Source: Schizochytrium sp. CCTCC M209059
Lineage: Eukaryota; Sar; Bigyra; Thraustochytrida; Thraustochytriidae
Assembly (NCBI GenBank): GCA_000818945.1
Contig: KN805373.1
Coordinates: forward strand, 955,785-1,019,784
Direction of reading: 5' to 3'
DNA length: 64,000 bases
Part shown: piece by piece, positions 9,199 to 19,800 of the stretch
How the letters are laid out: each line of letters opens with the position of its first letter
Position numbering within the stretch: position 1 is the stretch's first letter
The notes under the pieces: generated by a model
Database searches by the model: none
Told to the model about the DNA's origin: nothing
What the model saw: only the letters and a program-made list of their open reading frames with translations
Program-made: the position numbers and the translations under genes

Positions 9199-12096
9199 CT
9201 ATTCCTGCTGCTTTGGCTGCTGTTGTTGAGACGAGGTGTTTTGTTGCTGTTGCCTCGTCCGCGATGTTGCACCACTCCGTTCAGGCGGTGTTAATGGCGG
9301 GAGGTTAGTTTCGGACTGTGTATTGGGCGCAAGCGGCGACAAGGTGGTTGAAGGCTGCACTGGGATGTCAAAGCCCGCCGCTCTACCACGCCAGCCCTGT
9401 TCAGCCTTGATGAGCTTCTGCTCCTCTTTGGCCCGTTTCCTCTCCCGCTTTGTGGGGCCCCGTTTCTTGGGCGTCACACGCAAATTATCAGGGTCGCTTG
9501 CTCTTGGTGACGGAATCTTTATTGGGCTCCCAAGTTCGGCATCGCCTCGAGGCGTAACGGCAGCCTCGGCTAATGCCTGCTCTCCATCGTCGCTCCCAGC
9601 TACTTTTTGCCCACGTGCATCGACAACACAAACGGTGTGCACCGCAACAGATGCAGCAAGCGACTGCGACAAGGCTGGTCCCGCAGGTGCATCGGCACCT
9701 GCGTCGCCGAGTCCAGACACCTCGCCCACTGGACGGGTTCCAAGAGCCTCGATCTTGCCGCCCGCATGCACGTAGACGTGACGTGTTGCCTGGGCACGTT
9801 CAAGGGCCTCGGCAAGCATGCGCACTCCCGCGTCAGTGAGTTTGTTGTTACGCAGGTCTACGTTGCGCAACGAACAGGCCGGCGGTCCTGCCAGCAGTGC
9901 AGCGAGGGCTCGAGCCCCCGAATCCGAGACCTCGTTGTTGCGAAGGTTGAGCTCGAACACATTTGTGGAGCCGCGAACCACTGCAGCAAGCGCATGAATT
10001 TCTTCATCGCCAATACCGCTCTCGGCAAGTTGTAAGACACCATTCTCCATCTGTGTTTTGACCACTTGCACATAACGCAGCAGGGTTTTTCGCTTGGCGT
10101 CCTCTTCATCAGTGATGCGGCGTTGCATTGTCGACACACGGCGCGTGAGATGATCAATCTGGTCCTTTCGCGCCTCGAGCGCGCGCACAGTTAGTCGTTG
10201 CTCGTCCTCTTCGATGCAAAGAAGACCGAGAATGTGCGTAATTTTTTCAATAACGAGCTCTTTGAACTTGGAAGAGCGTTGGGAGCGCTTGAGGTACCCA
10301 TTGATGTCAAGTCTTTCAAGCAGTTTCTTTGCAGCACTTCTCTTCGCGCGAACCAGAATCATACCCTGTGTCGGTTTCGGATCCAGGTAGAAGCGTCCCT
10401 TGCCTCCGGATGCACGCACTTCCTTTGCACTTGGCTCGTCGGTGCCATCGCCACCTTCGCCAAAGGCACTCATTGGACCCTGTCCATTGTTGCCAGCGTT
10501 GCCTTCGTCATCGTCTTCGGCGCGATCCTCGCCGCACTCATCGGCACCGGCAACTGCATTGTTGCCGGTGTTGCTGCGAACCTTTTTCAGTAGAGCCGCA
10601 TACTTTAGCTGTAGACCTTCGACCTCCTCTTGCTTGAGACGCATGGCCTGCGTGACAATTCGATTCGACTCACCAGTGCTATTGAGCTTTACCAGCAATT
10701 CGTCCGAGCGCTCCTGGAGTGTTTTGATCTGCGCCTCCATTTTCTTGATTTCCTCGCGTTGCTGTATCTTAATTTCCTCGTCGGCCTGTAGTTTATTGAG
10801 TAAGAAGGAAAGCCGGCCACCCAACGTGCGCACTTTTTCCTCTGCTGCCTTTCGCTCTTCGTGTTCTTTCAGCTTAAATTTTACTTCTTCACGGCAGCGA
10901 TGTGCAAGCTGAGCATTGTGCGTCTTGAGGGATCGAATTTGGTCGAGCAGAACCTTCTTGTCAAGCTCCGCTTTAACGCGCTGCTTCCCCTCTTTGGTCG
11001 ATTCCTTGAGCAGTCGGGAACTCTTCTTTTTGACTGCCAAAAGCTCCTGCTCGCACTTGCGCAACTGCTCGACCGACTTACTTTTACCAAGCTCGGCGAG
11101 TTTGAGGCGCTCCAAGAGCTGAAACACCTTTTCAGCCATTTCGCGAAGCTGCTCGCCGCTGTCTCGCGCTTCGGCTTCCATACGCAGACGCTCTTCTTCG
11201 GCAAGACGCGCCTTATCTTGAAGGTCCGCATTACTGCGTCGCAGATTCTCCTCCTCAATAGACAGCGCGCGGTTGGCTTCTTCCTGATCGCGCTTTGCTT
11301 TGGTCTCCACCTGGAGTTGGGTCTCAAGCTCGACGGTTCTTGCGTGGAGGGCGCGCATTTTCTCGGTTAACGCTGCTGCCTGGTCCTCGGCCTGTCGCTT
11401 CGACTCGTCGGCGGCTTGCGTCTTCTCCAGGAGGTGGTATTGTTTTTCTTTGCGAACGCGAAGCTGCTCCTGAAGGGATTCGATTTCCACGGCTGACTTG
11501 CGCTCCATGTCTGCATTTTGCACGCGAAGCTGCTCACATTCGGAGCGCAAGAGACGCAATTCTTCGGCGCGCAGCTGGCCTTCCCGTGCAGCGCGGCCCG
11601 CGAGCTCCTCATGCGTCTTGGCTGTGGTGAGCAGTGAGCTGTACTTGTCCTTGAGAGCGTCCAAGGAGACCCGCAGCGTATTTCGCTCCTTCTCCAGGGC
11701 TGCAGTCTGCGACTCCTCGGTTTCGAGCAGGCGGAGTAGCTCTGAGTTCTGGCTCGTCATGATTTTGATCTTCTGGTCCCGATCGCCCACTTCTTGCTCG
11801 ATCTTGCGCAAGGCTGCCTCCACGGCACGATTCTTTGATTTAACTTCGAAATTTTCATCTTTGAGCTTGCGGCATTCTTCTTCGACAGCGAGCTTTTCAT
11901 GCTGGATTTGGCTGGCCTCTTCTTCAACCTTGTCAAGACTCTTGAGGAGCTTGGTGTTTTGCTCTGTAAGCATTCGGATCTGCTCATCTTTCATGCGAAG
12001 TGCCTCTTGAGCGCGAGCGTCGCGGTTTGATGCCGAGTTGGCTGCTGTCGGCGCCACGGTCGGCACGGGCAGCCGGCCATCCTCCGCAGACGCCAT
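9199..12096 (-). CDS. Long coiled-coil protein with C-terminal leucine-rich repeats
   Basis: 965 aa from the ATG at 12096, whose N-terminus MASAEDGRLP is preferred over the upstream non-ATG opening. Residues about 35-500 are almost continuous heptad-type coiled coil rich in Glu, Lys, Leu and Arg. An acidic Asn/Gly linker follows, then a basic patch, and at about 685-775 at least two ribonuclease-inhibitor-type leucine-rich repeats (FELNLRNNEVSDSGARAL and RNVDLRNNKLTDAGVRML). The arrangement resembles tropomodulin-type or axonemal LRR scaffolds, but I cannot name an orthologue. The tail is Lys/Arg-rich (KKRGPTKRERKRAKEEQK) and ends in a Gln-rich stretch. A cytoskeletal scaffold role is inference. 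Confidence 0.85.
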   Translation of the reverse strand: MASAEDGRLPVPTVAPTAANSASNRDARAQEALRMKDEQIRMLTEQNTKLLKSLDKVEEEASQIQHEKLAVEEECRKLKDENFEVKSKNRAVEAALRKIEQEVGDRDQKIKIMTSQNSELLRLLETEESQTAALEKERNTLRVSLDALKDKYSSLLTTAKTHEELAGRAAREGQLRAEELRLLRSECEQLRVQNADMERKSAVEIESLQEQLRVRKEKQYHLLEKTQAADESKRQAEDQAAALTEKMRALHARTVELETQLQVETKAKRDQEEANRALSIEEENLRRSNADLQDKARLAEEERLRMEAEARDSGEQLREMAEKVFQLLERLKLAELGKSKSVEQLRKCEQELLAVKKKSSRLLKESTKEGKQRVKAELDKKVLLDQIRSLKTHNAQLAHRCREEVKFKLKEHEERKAAEEKVRTLGGRLSFLLNKLQADEEIKIQQREEIKKMEAQIKTLQERSDELLVKLNSTGESNRIVTQAMRLKQEEVEGLQLKYAALLKKVRSNTGNNAVAGADECGEDRAEDDDEGNAGNNGQGPMSAFGEGGDGTDEPSAKEVRASGGKGRFYLDPKPTQGMILVRAKRSAAKKLLERLDINGYLKRSQRSSKFKELVIEKITHILGLLCIEEDEQRLTVRALEARKDQIDHLTRRVSTMQRRITDEEDAKRKTLLRYVQVVKTQMENGVLQLAESGIGDEEIHALAAVVRGSTNVFELNLRNNEVSDSGARALAALLAGPPACSLRNVDLRNNKLTDAGVRMLAEALERAQATRHVYVHAGGKIEALGTRPVGEVSGLGDAGADAPAGPALSQSLAASVAVHTVCVVDARGQKVAGSDDGEQALAEAAVTPRGDAELGSPIKIPSPRASDPDNLRVTPKKRGPTKRERKRAKEEQKLIKAEQGWRGRAAGFDIPVQPSTTLSPLAPNTQSETNLPPLTPPERSGATSRTRQQQQNTSSQQQQPKQQE

Positions 12097-12841
12097 GAAC
12101 CTCCGTCTGGCGCAAGTGAGCAAGCGCAATACGTCCCCGTCTGTCAGAAGACGATCGACGCAACGCTAGCTTGCGCGCGCACCCGATCTGCTTCACCTCA
12201 AAGGTCTCTCTCTCTCTCTCCTCTCTGTGTGTGTCTCTCTTTGCGAGCCTCTCTCTTGCTTGCTTGCTTGCTTGCTTGCACAGCGTTCAGCGGAACTTTC
12301 GTTTGCGATCGATCGGCCGACCTTTTACGGCGCACAAGCGCGCAGCGAGCGTGCGCGCGGTCGCCGCCGCCGCCGCCGCCGCCGCCGCTGCAGCCGAGCG
12401 AATGATGATTAAGCCTGCTTCCTCTCCCTGATTCGCTCGTGCAGCGGACCCTTTTGGCCAAGCTGACACATTTGTCCGTTCACTCGTGTTTGTGCAGTGC
12501 GGTGACTCACAGTGCAGTGGCAAGAGGCACGAAGAGAGAAGAAAAAATATTGTTATCAAAAAGGTGTGTACTCGTACGGTGTGTACCACGAGCAAGTGGG
12601 CCGCGCGACGCGGAGGCGGAGGCGAGGCGGAAGTTCGAGCGCAAATGCAGGATCTTTGCTCTGCAAGATCCGCGGCAGCAGTAGTAGCAGCACCAGCAGC
12701 AGGACAGCGCACAAGCTGCATGCCTGTGCTGCAGCAGCGTAGAGCCTGCGGCAGAGCCTGCGGCAGAGCTGGAGAGGTTGCCGATCTTCGTTCAGCTCAA
12801 TTCACAATTTGCCTCGATACCGCGCAAGGCAGATTGCAATC
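12097..12841. repeat. Divergent promoter spacer with (CTTG)n and (CCG)n repeats
   Basis: The 745 bp lie between two divergently transcribed coiled-coil genes. They hold a CT-rich stretch (about 12203-12240), a (CTTG)n run at about 12255-12280 and a (CCG)n trinucleotide run at about 12362-12390. Short open frames here are low-complexity and not supported. Both promoters should lie here, but no core element is recognisable. Confidence 0.65.
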
Positions 12842-15739
12842 ATGGCGTCAAAGATCAAAGTGACCGTGCGTAAAGCGGAAGCACCAAAACTTTCAGTTCT
12901 TGCGAATGGCTCGCGAGCTATTGCGGAAAGTGCAGTAGCTGCAAGCGCACGCGAAAAAATAAGTGCAAGCGCTCGTAAGCAGCATCTTCGAAAAGCGCTA
13001 CCTCCCGCTAGTCCTCGGCGATTTCGAAGTCGGGCAGAGGCAAATGTAGCACGAAAGATACGCGAGACCAGGGAGTCTCGAGGGAACCAGAACTCGCGCG
13101 ATGAAGCTCGTTTGTCTTCGGAAAATGGAAATATAAGAAACCAAGAAGACGCCGAAATTTCACAAGAGGAGAGAGCTCGGGATGAAAAACACGCTGTCGC
13201 GAGCAGCATCGGTCATCTCTCCTCTAAATTGCAGCGTCAGAATCCCGTCAAGCCGACATCAGTCCCGACAGGCCTAAGCGCCGCCGAACGAGCCGCCGTG
13301 AGCGAGGTCTGGGTGGACCAGATGCTCAGCCGAGGCCAGACTCGTGATCTTTCCTCTTCATCACGGCCAAACTCAAAAGCTAAGCTGGGACCAGCACTTG
13401 ACAACGCACAGGATTTTTCAGAATATGTATCAGAAAGCGCTGATGAGTCTGGACCGACACTAGCTTCGTCCATCAACTCGAGAGCGCGCCAATATTTACA
13501 CGAAAGCGGCCTTGATCGAGGTTCGCTGGATGCCCTCGGCCTTTGCAAGGAAGAGATTGACCGAATGTACCGCGCCATGTACGTGTACAGCATAGGTTTT
13601 CATCAATGTGTGACTGATATCGTCAAAGAGAGTGCTGTGGCCCGCCCTGAGCTCGTTGGCAGGATTTGGCGCACTTATTCGAGACTTCTCGAGCTAAGCG
13701 AGCGCGACAACAGTGATGATGGAGTCGCTGCCTTGGAGCGAAGTCATCTCGACGAGATGGGCCGTCTCAAAGCGCAGCTGGCGCAAGCTGAAGCGTCGTG
13801 GGCAGCGCAGCTCGCGGCCTCGCGGGCTGACGTCAAAGATTCGCATGTGCAGCTGGCAAGGAGAAAGCAAGAGATCACCGAACTTGAAAAAAAACTAAGT
13901 GAGTCGGCAGAAGAGCTTGCTCTCGCACGACTCACAATCGAACAGGAAGTTTCGCGACATGCCGACACGGCCAAGGAGCTTGATGCAAGTCGCGCGCGGC
14001 TCGCCCAGCTCAGTACGCAGCTGAAAGAAGCAAGTTTAGAGCGTTCAAAACTCGACGCAAGTCTCGTTGAAGCCCGTGAAGAAATTGCTGCTGCAGAGAA
14101 GCGCGCAAATGACGCTAATATGCAGCGACAACGTGCTTGTCAACGTGCCGAGGACGCACGAAGCGACGCAGACAAGCTCCAGGCCAGCCTGGTGGCGACG
14201 ACCGCACATGTTCGGGACCTCAAAGACCAGTTGCAAGCCAAGGGCGACGAAATTGAGACTTTGCTGGCAAAAGTCGAAGAACTCGACGCCGAGGTTCTGG
14301 CGAGGCAATCTTCGGAGACGATGCGCGTCAAACAGCTGCGCGAGCTCCGTTTTGAGCGCAGCCGGCTGCAACGCTTGCTTGCGGAGGAGAACAAAAAGTC
14401 GCAGGACATTCGAACAGAGCTCGAGACAGAGATCGTTGAGCATGCGCGCGCACACCGTGAGCTGACGCGTGTCACAGAAGAGTACTCGCATGTGGAGAAG
14501 CAGTTCCAGACGGTGAGCAAAGAACACGCGAGTCTGCAGGAGCGGACTAACGCCGTGGGTTCCAAATTGGGCGCGACGCAAGCGCTTAATAAGGAGTACA
14601 AAGAGGAAATGGACAGAGCTAATGCTCGTGTGGCCAGCATGGGCGCAGAGCTGGACGTGATGTCATCCAAGTTTGAGGCCGAAACAAAGCAGCGTCTGGT
14701 CGTAGAGGAAGCCTTGCGCAAGCGTACCATGGAGCTGGCCACCTCCGTGGATACCCTCGCTAAGGCAAAGAGGACACTGAGCGACCGTGCAGATGCAGCG
14801 CAAGATGCGCGAAAAAGGATTGTTGCACTGGAAAGCAAAATGACTGTGGAACGCGCAAGCGCTCAAGAGAAGATTCGACGTGCAGCTGACGAAGCTGCCT
14901 CGCTTCGAAGTCAAGTGAGCGAGCTCCAGGCTGAGATCCGCGAGCTGCGAAGCGAGAGCGGTTCGCAGCTCGAAGCTGCCAAAGAGAGTGCGGAGGCACG
15001 TATACAGGTTGCACGTGATGAAATGGCGCAGCTCAGACGCTCACTTGAGGCTTGTCGCCAAAAGGAGCTATTGCTTTCAACCGAAATTGGAGCAATTGCG
15101 CAACATCTCAGCGTCAATTTCGCATGTGCAGCCGATGCAATCGCTGTTCGAGAAGCCGTGGACGCTTGCCTGGCTCGTGAAGTTGATTTCAGAGAGCGGC
15201 TCGCTGCGTCTGAAGAGAAGCTTGCGTCCATGACGGAGGTACTTCGAGACGCAGAAAAGAGTGTTGATGCCAAAAGCGTGCTTGCAACCGAGGTCGAGCG
15301 TCTCGAACGTTCAGAGCAGGACTTACAGAACCTGGTATCGTCGACGCGCGAAGATCTTCATAGCGTGCAGGCCTTTGCTCGCGAGATCTCACAGGAGCGC
15401 GATGAAGCGCAAAAGAATCTCTCCGCGGCGGAGCAACATATTGGCTCTTTGAAATCGCGACTTGCGGAGGCACAGGCGATGATTCAAGAGCTGGAGAAGG
15501 ATCGCGAGTCTGTAGCCAAGCATTCCGATGAACTGCTCGAGTCGATGACAGCTGAGATTGAACATGTTTCCGTGCTCAAGTCCGCCAACATTGCTCTCGA
15601 GGCTGAATTGCAGCGCCTGGTTTCGATAAGACCAAATGATGCCAAGCTGCGTACCGTTGATGCCTCGACTCAGGTCGATTCCGATGCATTTTCATCGTCT
15701 GCTGCCACGAGCGAAGGGGTCGAGGCTAGCACAGAGTAG
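12842..15739 (+). CDS. Large coiled-coil protein, function unknown
   Basis: 965 aa from ATG 12842 (MASKIKVTV); the upstream extension begins with TTG and is not preferred. The first 230 residues are basic, Ser-rich and probably disordered. A short globular part follows (about 225-290, including EEIDRMYRAMYVYSIGFHQCV). From about 300 to 940 the protein is nearly continuous coiled coil with regular Leu/Ala heptads and many Glu/Arg residues. No catalytic or lipid-binding motif is visible. Coiled coils of this kind occur in centrosomal, ciliary and golgin proteins, but composition alone does not tell these apart. The short segment ahead of the coil is the best handle for a homology search. Confidence 0.8.
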   Translation: MASKIKVTVRKAEAPKLSVLANGSRAIAESAVAASAREKISASARKQHLRKALPPASPRRFRSRAEANVARKIRETRESRGNQNSRDEARLSSENGNIRNQEDAEISQEERARDEKHAVASSIGHLSSKLQRQNPVKPTSVPTGLSAAERAAVSEVWVDQMLSRGQTRDLSSSSRPNSKAKLGPALDNAQDFSEYVSESADESGPTLASSINSRARQYLHESGLDRGSLDALGLCKEEIDRMYRAMYVYSIGFHQCVTDIVKESAVARPELVGRIWRTYSRLLELSERDNSDDGVAALERSHLDEMGRLKAQLAQAEASWAAQLAASRADVKDSHVQLARRKQEITELEKKLSESAEELALARLTIEQEVSRHADTAKELDASRARLAQLSTQLKEASLERSKLDASLVEAREEIAAAEKRANDANMQRQRACQRAEDARSDADKLQASLVATTAHVRDLKDQLQAKGDEIETLLAKVEELDAEVLARQSSETMRVKQLRELRFERSRLQRLLAEENKKSQDIRTELETEIVEHARAHRELTRVTEEYSHVEKQFQTVSKEHASLQERTNAVGSKLGATQALNKEYKEEMDRANARVASMGAELDVMSSKFEAETKQRLVVEEALRKRTMELATSVDTLAKAKRTLSDRADAAQDARKRIVALESKMTVERASAQEKIRRAADEAASLRSQVSELQAEIRELRSESGSQLEAAKESAEARIQVARDEMAQLRRSLEACRQKELLLSTEIGAIAQHLSVNFACAADAIAVREAVDACLAREVDFRERLAASEEKLASMTEVLRDAEKSVDAKSVLATEVERLERSEQDLQNLVSSTREDLHSVQAFAREISQERDEAQKNLSAAEQHIGSLKSRLAEAQAMIQELEKDRESVAKHSDELLESMTAEIEHVSVLKSANIALEAELQRLVSIRPNDAKLRTVDASTQVDSDAFSSSAATSEGVEASTE

Positions 15740-16849
15740 TCTCCACTGGCTCCGAAAGCAAGGGAGACGAGGCTGGTAGCGTCCCAGTACGGGTTTCTTT
15801 ACATATAAGGGCGCGCCTGACTGACGAAAACATCTCGTAGATTGGTTGCAAACTCCTTCGCATTGCCTTGGTCGCTGCGATGTTTGTGAGCTTACTGACA
15901 TAACGTATTAATTGAATCCTTTTTTCGACTGAAGACAACAAGGAAGGGAGGGCGAGTGAAAGGATACAGAGGTCGTTGTCGGCCACCACCGTTGTCGGCG
16001 GCGAGGCATTGACCGACGCGCCCCGCAAGTGGGCGCATATTCTTTCCCTCTTTTCTAAGTTTCAGCCGGTCATAAATCTCCCGCATGATGACAATCATCA
16101 TCATTAGGAACGATCGATCGAATCACACAATAACAATAGAGAATTCCCCGGCCCGCTGCAGAGCCTGAGCAGCCTCGCCTCCACGGGAGCTTCAAGGGTT
16201 AAACGTAAAAGTCTCGAGCGCAGCGAAGGGCCCGAGGCGGACAGATCTTTCGCGACCTCGGCTCTTTTCTCCTCCTCCTCGTTGTCAGTCTATCCGAGAG
16301 AAAAAAGGAGGCGAAAGAGAGGCAGGCTGGCTGGCCACCGGGGCCACTTGCGGCGGCGGATACCGCACTTGCGACGGCGCTTTGCGCACTTGCAAGACCA
16401 GATGACCCACTTGCGCGCTGCGTCGAGGGATCCAGGATTCAAATCCCAAATCGCACCCCTTCGAGCCTCGCGCAGAGTCCGAGGCCGACTTGGAGGCGGA
16501 GCCTGAGGCGAGGCGCGGCGACGCGGCGCCGCGGCAGCGAGCCCGCGCGAGCTGCCCACGCGCTCGCGCGAGCTTGCTTTGCGAGGGAGAGACCGCAGCT
16601 ACGATCGCGCGCGGTCGGTCTCGAGGCAAGCCGGGGCAAGAAGTCCCCGCGACTGACCGCTTCAACGAAAGGAACGAAGCGAGCCCAAAGACGTAGTAGC
16701 GGACGCCGGTCAGTCGGGCAAACGAACAAGCGCCTCCAGGTCGCGTGCCGATTTCCTCGCTACCGCTCGTCCCGCCCCGCCGTAATTGCAGTCGCAGTCG
16801 CCGCGAAGGAAGAGCCCTTCCATCGCTCGTCCTCTGAGCGTCGCTGGCC
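15740..16849. other. 1.1 kb spacer upstream of the myosin gene
   Basis: This spacer holds the 3' UTR of the coiled-coil gene and the promoter and 5' UTR of the myosin gene, both on the plus strand. It shows AT-richer sequence to about 16150, then GC-rich sequence with short direct repeats of a CACTTGCG[AC] type (about 16344-16415). Open frames on either strand are below 190 codons and Arg/Ala/Ser-rich, so no gene is supported. A tRNA-like B-box candidate at about 16430-16455 does not fold (see rejected). Confidence 0.6.
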
Positions 16850-19800
16850 ATGTCGCACTTTCAACCCAACATGCTGGGGGAGCTGAAGAACCGGCAAAAG
16901 CAAACTGGCCGCTACGTGCGCCAAGGCTCTTCAGCCTCGTCCGGTCAGGAGCAGACATTTGCAGGAGCAGGAGGAGCAGCTCCGCCGCCACCGCCATCGC
17001 CTGGCTTTGCTGATGCACCGCCCATTCCGAGACGACCTCGAATGGACCATTCCGAGACGCGCGGAGGCGATCCGCCGCCGGTGCCTCGCGGCCCGTCGGC
17101 GACCAAGGAAGGCATGGCGGCGCCGCCGCCACCGCCATCATCTGCTTCGAATCACGTCCAGCGTCTTAGTGCCAAAGAGGCGTCTATCCCACTGCCGCCG
17201 GCTTCGAACGCGACGACTAAATCGTCCGAGCCTAATGACCTGATGGCGATTCTGGCGCAACGTCGCGCCGCTGCAGACGGTCTTGGGTCCCCCGAGGTGC
17301 CGAAACCGGCGAGCGCTGCCACTGCAACCGCGGCGGCCGTGCCTGCGCGCGCCGTTAAGGCTTCTCCACCGTCTGCTACTTTTGGTACTGCTGCCGACAA
17401 AGCGGAAAGCTCGCCACGAGCGACGCTGACACGGAGCTCCTCGAACGGCTCTGGCAAGTTCGCGGCGGCAAAGATTCGTGCACAGCGCGAGAAACGCCTT
17501 GCTGGAAAGGATGACTCCAACGAAGGCGCTGGAAACGCACGAGGAAGCCCCCTCGCCGGAGGTGCTAGCTCAAGATCGGAGGAGGCTGTCCTTGTGGCTG
17601 AGCCTGCGAGTCAGGCCCGCAAGCCCAAGCGATGCGACCTCGAGCCGCCCAAAGACCCCTTTGAGGAGTGGGACACGTACTACGCAGAAGGCGAGCCATA
17701 TTATGTGAACAGAAAGACGGGGGAGACGACGTGGGATAAACCCGCGGCTCTTATTTCTGCTGCAGAGAGCGAGGCGCTCTCGGGAGACTTTGTGTGGGTT
17801 GCCCACGATACACTTTCATGGGTCCCTGCCAAGATTGTCGAGCGCCGAGGACCCGAGGAACTAGTCGTAGCCGAGCGCCCCCAGGCCGTGGACGAGTCAG
17901 TCGTGGAGCCCCAGGAGCGGCGTCGTGTCACAAAGAAAGAGATTGGTCCCGAGATTGAATCGACACAGACGCTGACGAGCCTGACGAATGATCTTGTCCA
18001 GCTCGACGATGTTCACGAACCCGCAATCATTGATCTACTCCGCCGACGCTATGCAGTGGACAAGATCTACACGAGTGTTGGCGATATTCTGGTGGCGGTG
18101 AATCCGTTCAAACAAACGGATTTGTTTGCACCGAGCGTCATGCACAAGTACGCAGAGACGGGCCGCGAGGCTATGGAGCTGCCGCCGCATCCTTATGCGG
18201 TGATTAACGGGGCTTATCGGGCAATGATGGAGGACGGCAAGGATCAAAGTCTTCTCATTAGCGGAGAGAGTGGCGCCGGCAAGACTGTGACGGTGAAAGT
18301 CTGTCTGGAGTTTCTTTCTGAGGTGGCTGGTTCGGACGCCAACATTGAACAAAAGATTCTCGCCGCGAATCCGATCCTCGAGGCCTTTGGTAATGCCAAG
18401 ACTGTGCGCAATGACAACTCGTCGCGATTTGGACGTTTTATGGAGATCCACTTTGATACAACAAGTGGGTCGAGTAAGATTGTGGGCGCCCACACGGTGA
18501 ACTACCTCCTCGAGAAGAGTCGCGTCGTGGATCAGGCGCCAGGAGAGCGCAATTTTCACATTTTCCACTACTTGACAACCCAGTTCTCCCCGGAGATGCA
18601 AGCTCGCTACAAAGTTGATCGGCCCGCGCAGACGTTTGACTACCTTCCTGACGAGGTTGCAGAGGTGGAACATCACGACGATGCCAAAGAGTGCAGCAAG
18701 ATGCATCAAGCACTATGCGAGATGGGCTTTTCAGATGAGGAGCAAGATGGTCTTTTTCGTATGGTTGGCGCCATTTTGCACTTGGGCAACGTTGACTTTG
18801 AAGAGCATGGAAGCACCGGTTCCAAGGTCACGGCAGGCTCGTCAGGTCACCTGGACGCGGCATGTGATCTCTTGGCCGTGGACAAGGAACAGCTGTCGGC
18901 GGCCTTGACCAAGCATGTCTCGCAGCAGCGCGATGGTCTCTTGGAGCGGGCCTTTAACACGAAGATGGCGTCAGACGTGCGCAACGCTCTTGCGCGTCAT
19001 TTGTACAACCGCCTGTTTGAATACATCATCCGCCGCATTAACCAAGCGATGCTGGTGGATCCAAACGCTGCCGTTCGCTCGCGGAGCGGTCGCAATTTGA
19101 ACGCTGCTGCGGCGAAGGCCAGCTCGACAAGCTTTATTGGGCTGCTGGATATCTTTGGCTTTGAGATTTTCGAAGTAAACTCGTTCGAGCAGCTCTGCAT
19201 CAACTTTGCTAACGAGAAACTGCAGCAAATGTTCAACCGGCACACGTTCACCTTGGAGGAGCAGACTTACATCGACGAGGGGGTTCCCTTTGACAAGATT
19301 GAGTTTCACGACTCGCAGCCGTTGTTGTCCTTTCTCGGTCTGAGCGCTTCTGGCACCAAGGCTGTGCGCGACGGCGTCTTTCAGCTTCTCGACGAGCAGA
19401 CGGCTATCAATGGCACAGACGAGAAGTTCCTGCAGGCTGTCGTGTCTCGGCACAGAGATAAACGGAAGCTTTTTTCCGACCGCTGCAAGTCCCGCACGGC
19501 CTTTCAGGTGTTCCACTATGCGGGTGCAGTCGAGTACGAGACGGTGGGCTTTGTGTACAAGAATGCTGACAAGCTTTATGAGAATCTCGAGACGGCCATG
19601 GAGAAGAGTTCCAAGGAGATTGTGCGCACCATTTTTAGCAAGGGCAGCACCGGGGCCACGGTTGCCAAGACGCAGGCTTCGACCTTTATGAAGCAGCTCT
19701 CTCAGCTTGAAGAGCGTACCAACGCGACCTTTCCGCGTTACATTCGATGCGTTAAGCCCAACGCGGTCAAGCGCCCAGGCGTCTTTGATGCGCCTTCTTG

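Noticed and set aside
9199..15739. Two adjacent divergent coiled-coil genes of exactly equal length (965 aa each)
   Set aside because: I checked whether they are an inverted duplication; apart from heptad bias, I see no shared sequence (one has LRRs, the other does not), so equal length is coincidence.
16425..16465. Possible tRNA B-box GGATTCAAATCCC
   Set aside because: The position 53-61 pair and T stem do not form on either strand, and no A-box at the right distance.
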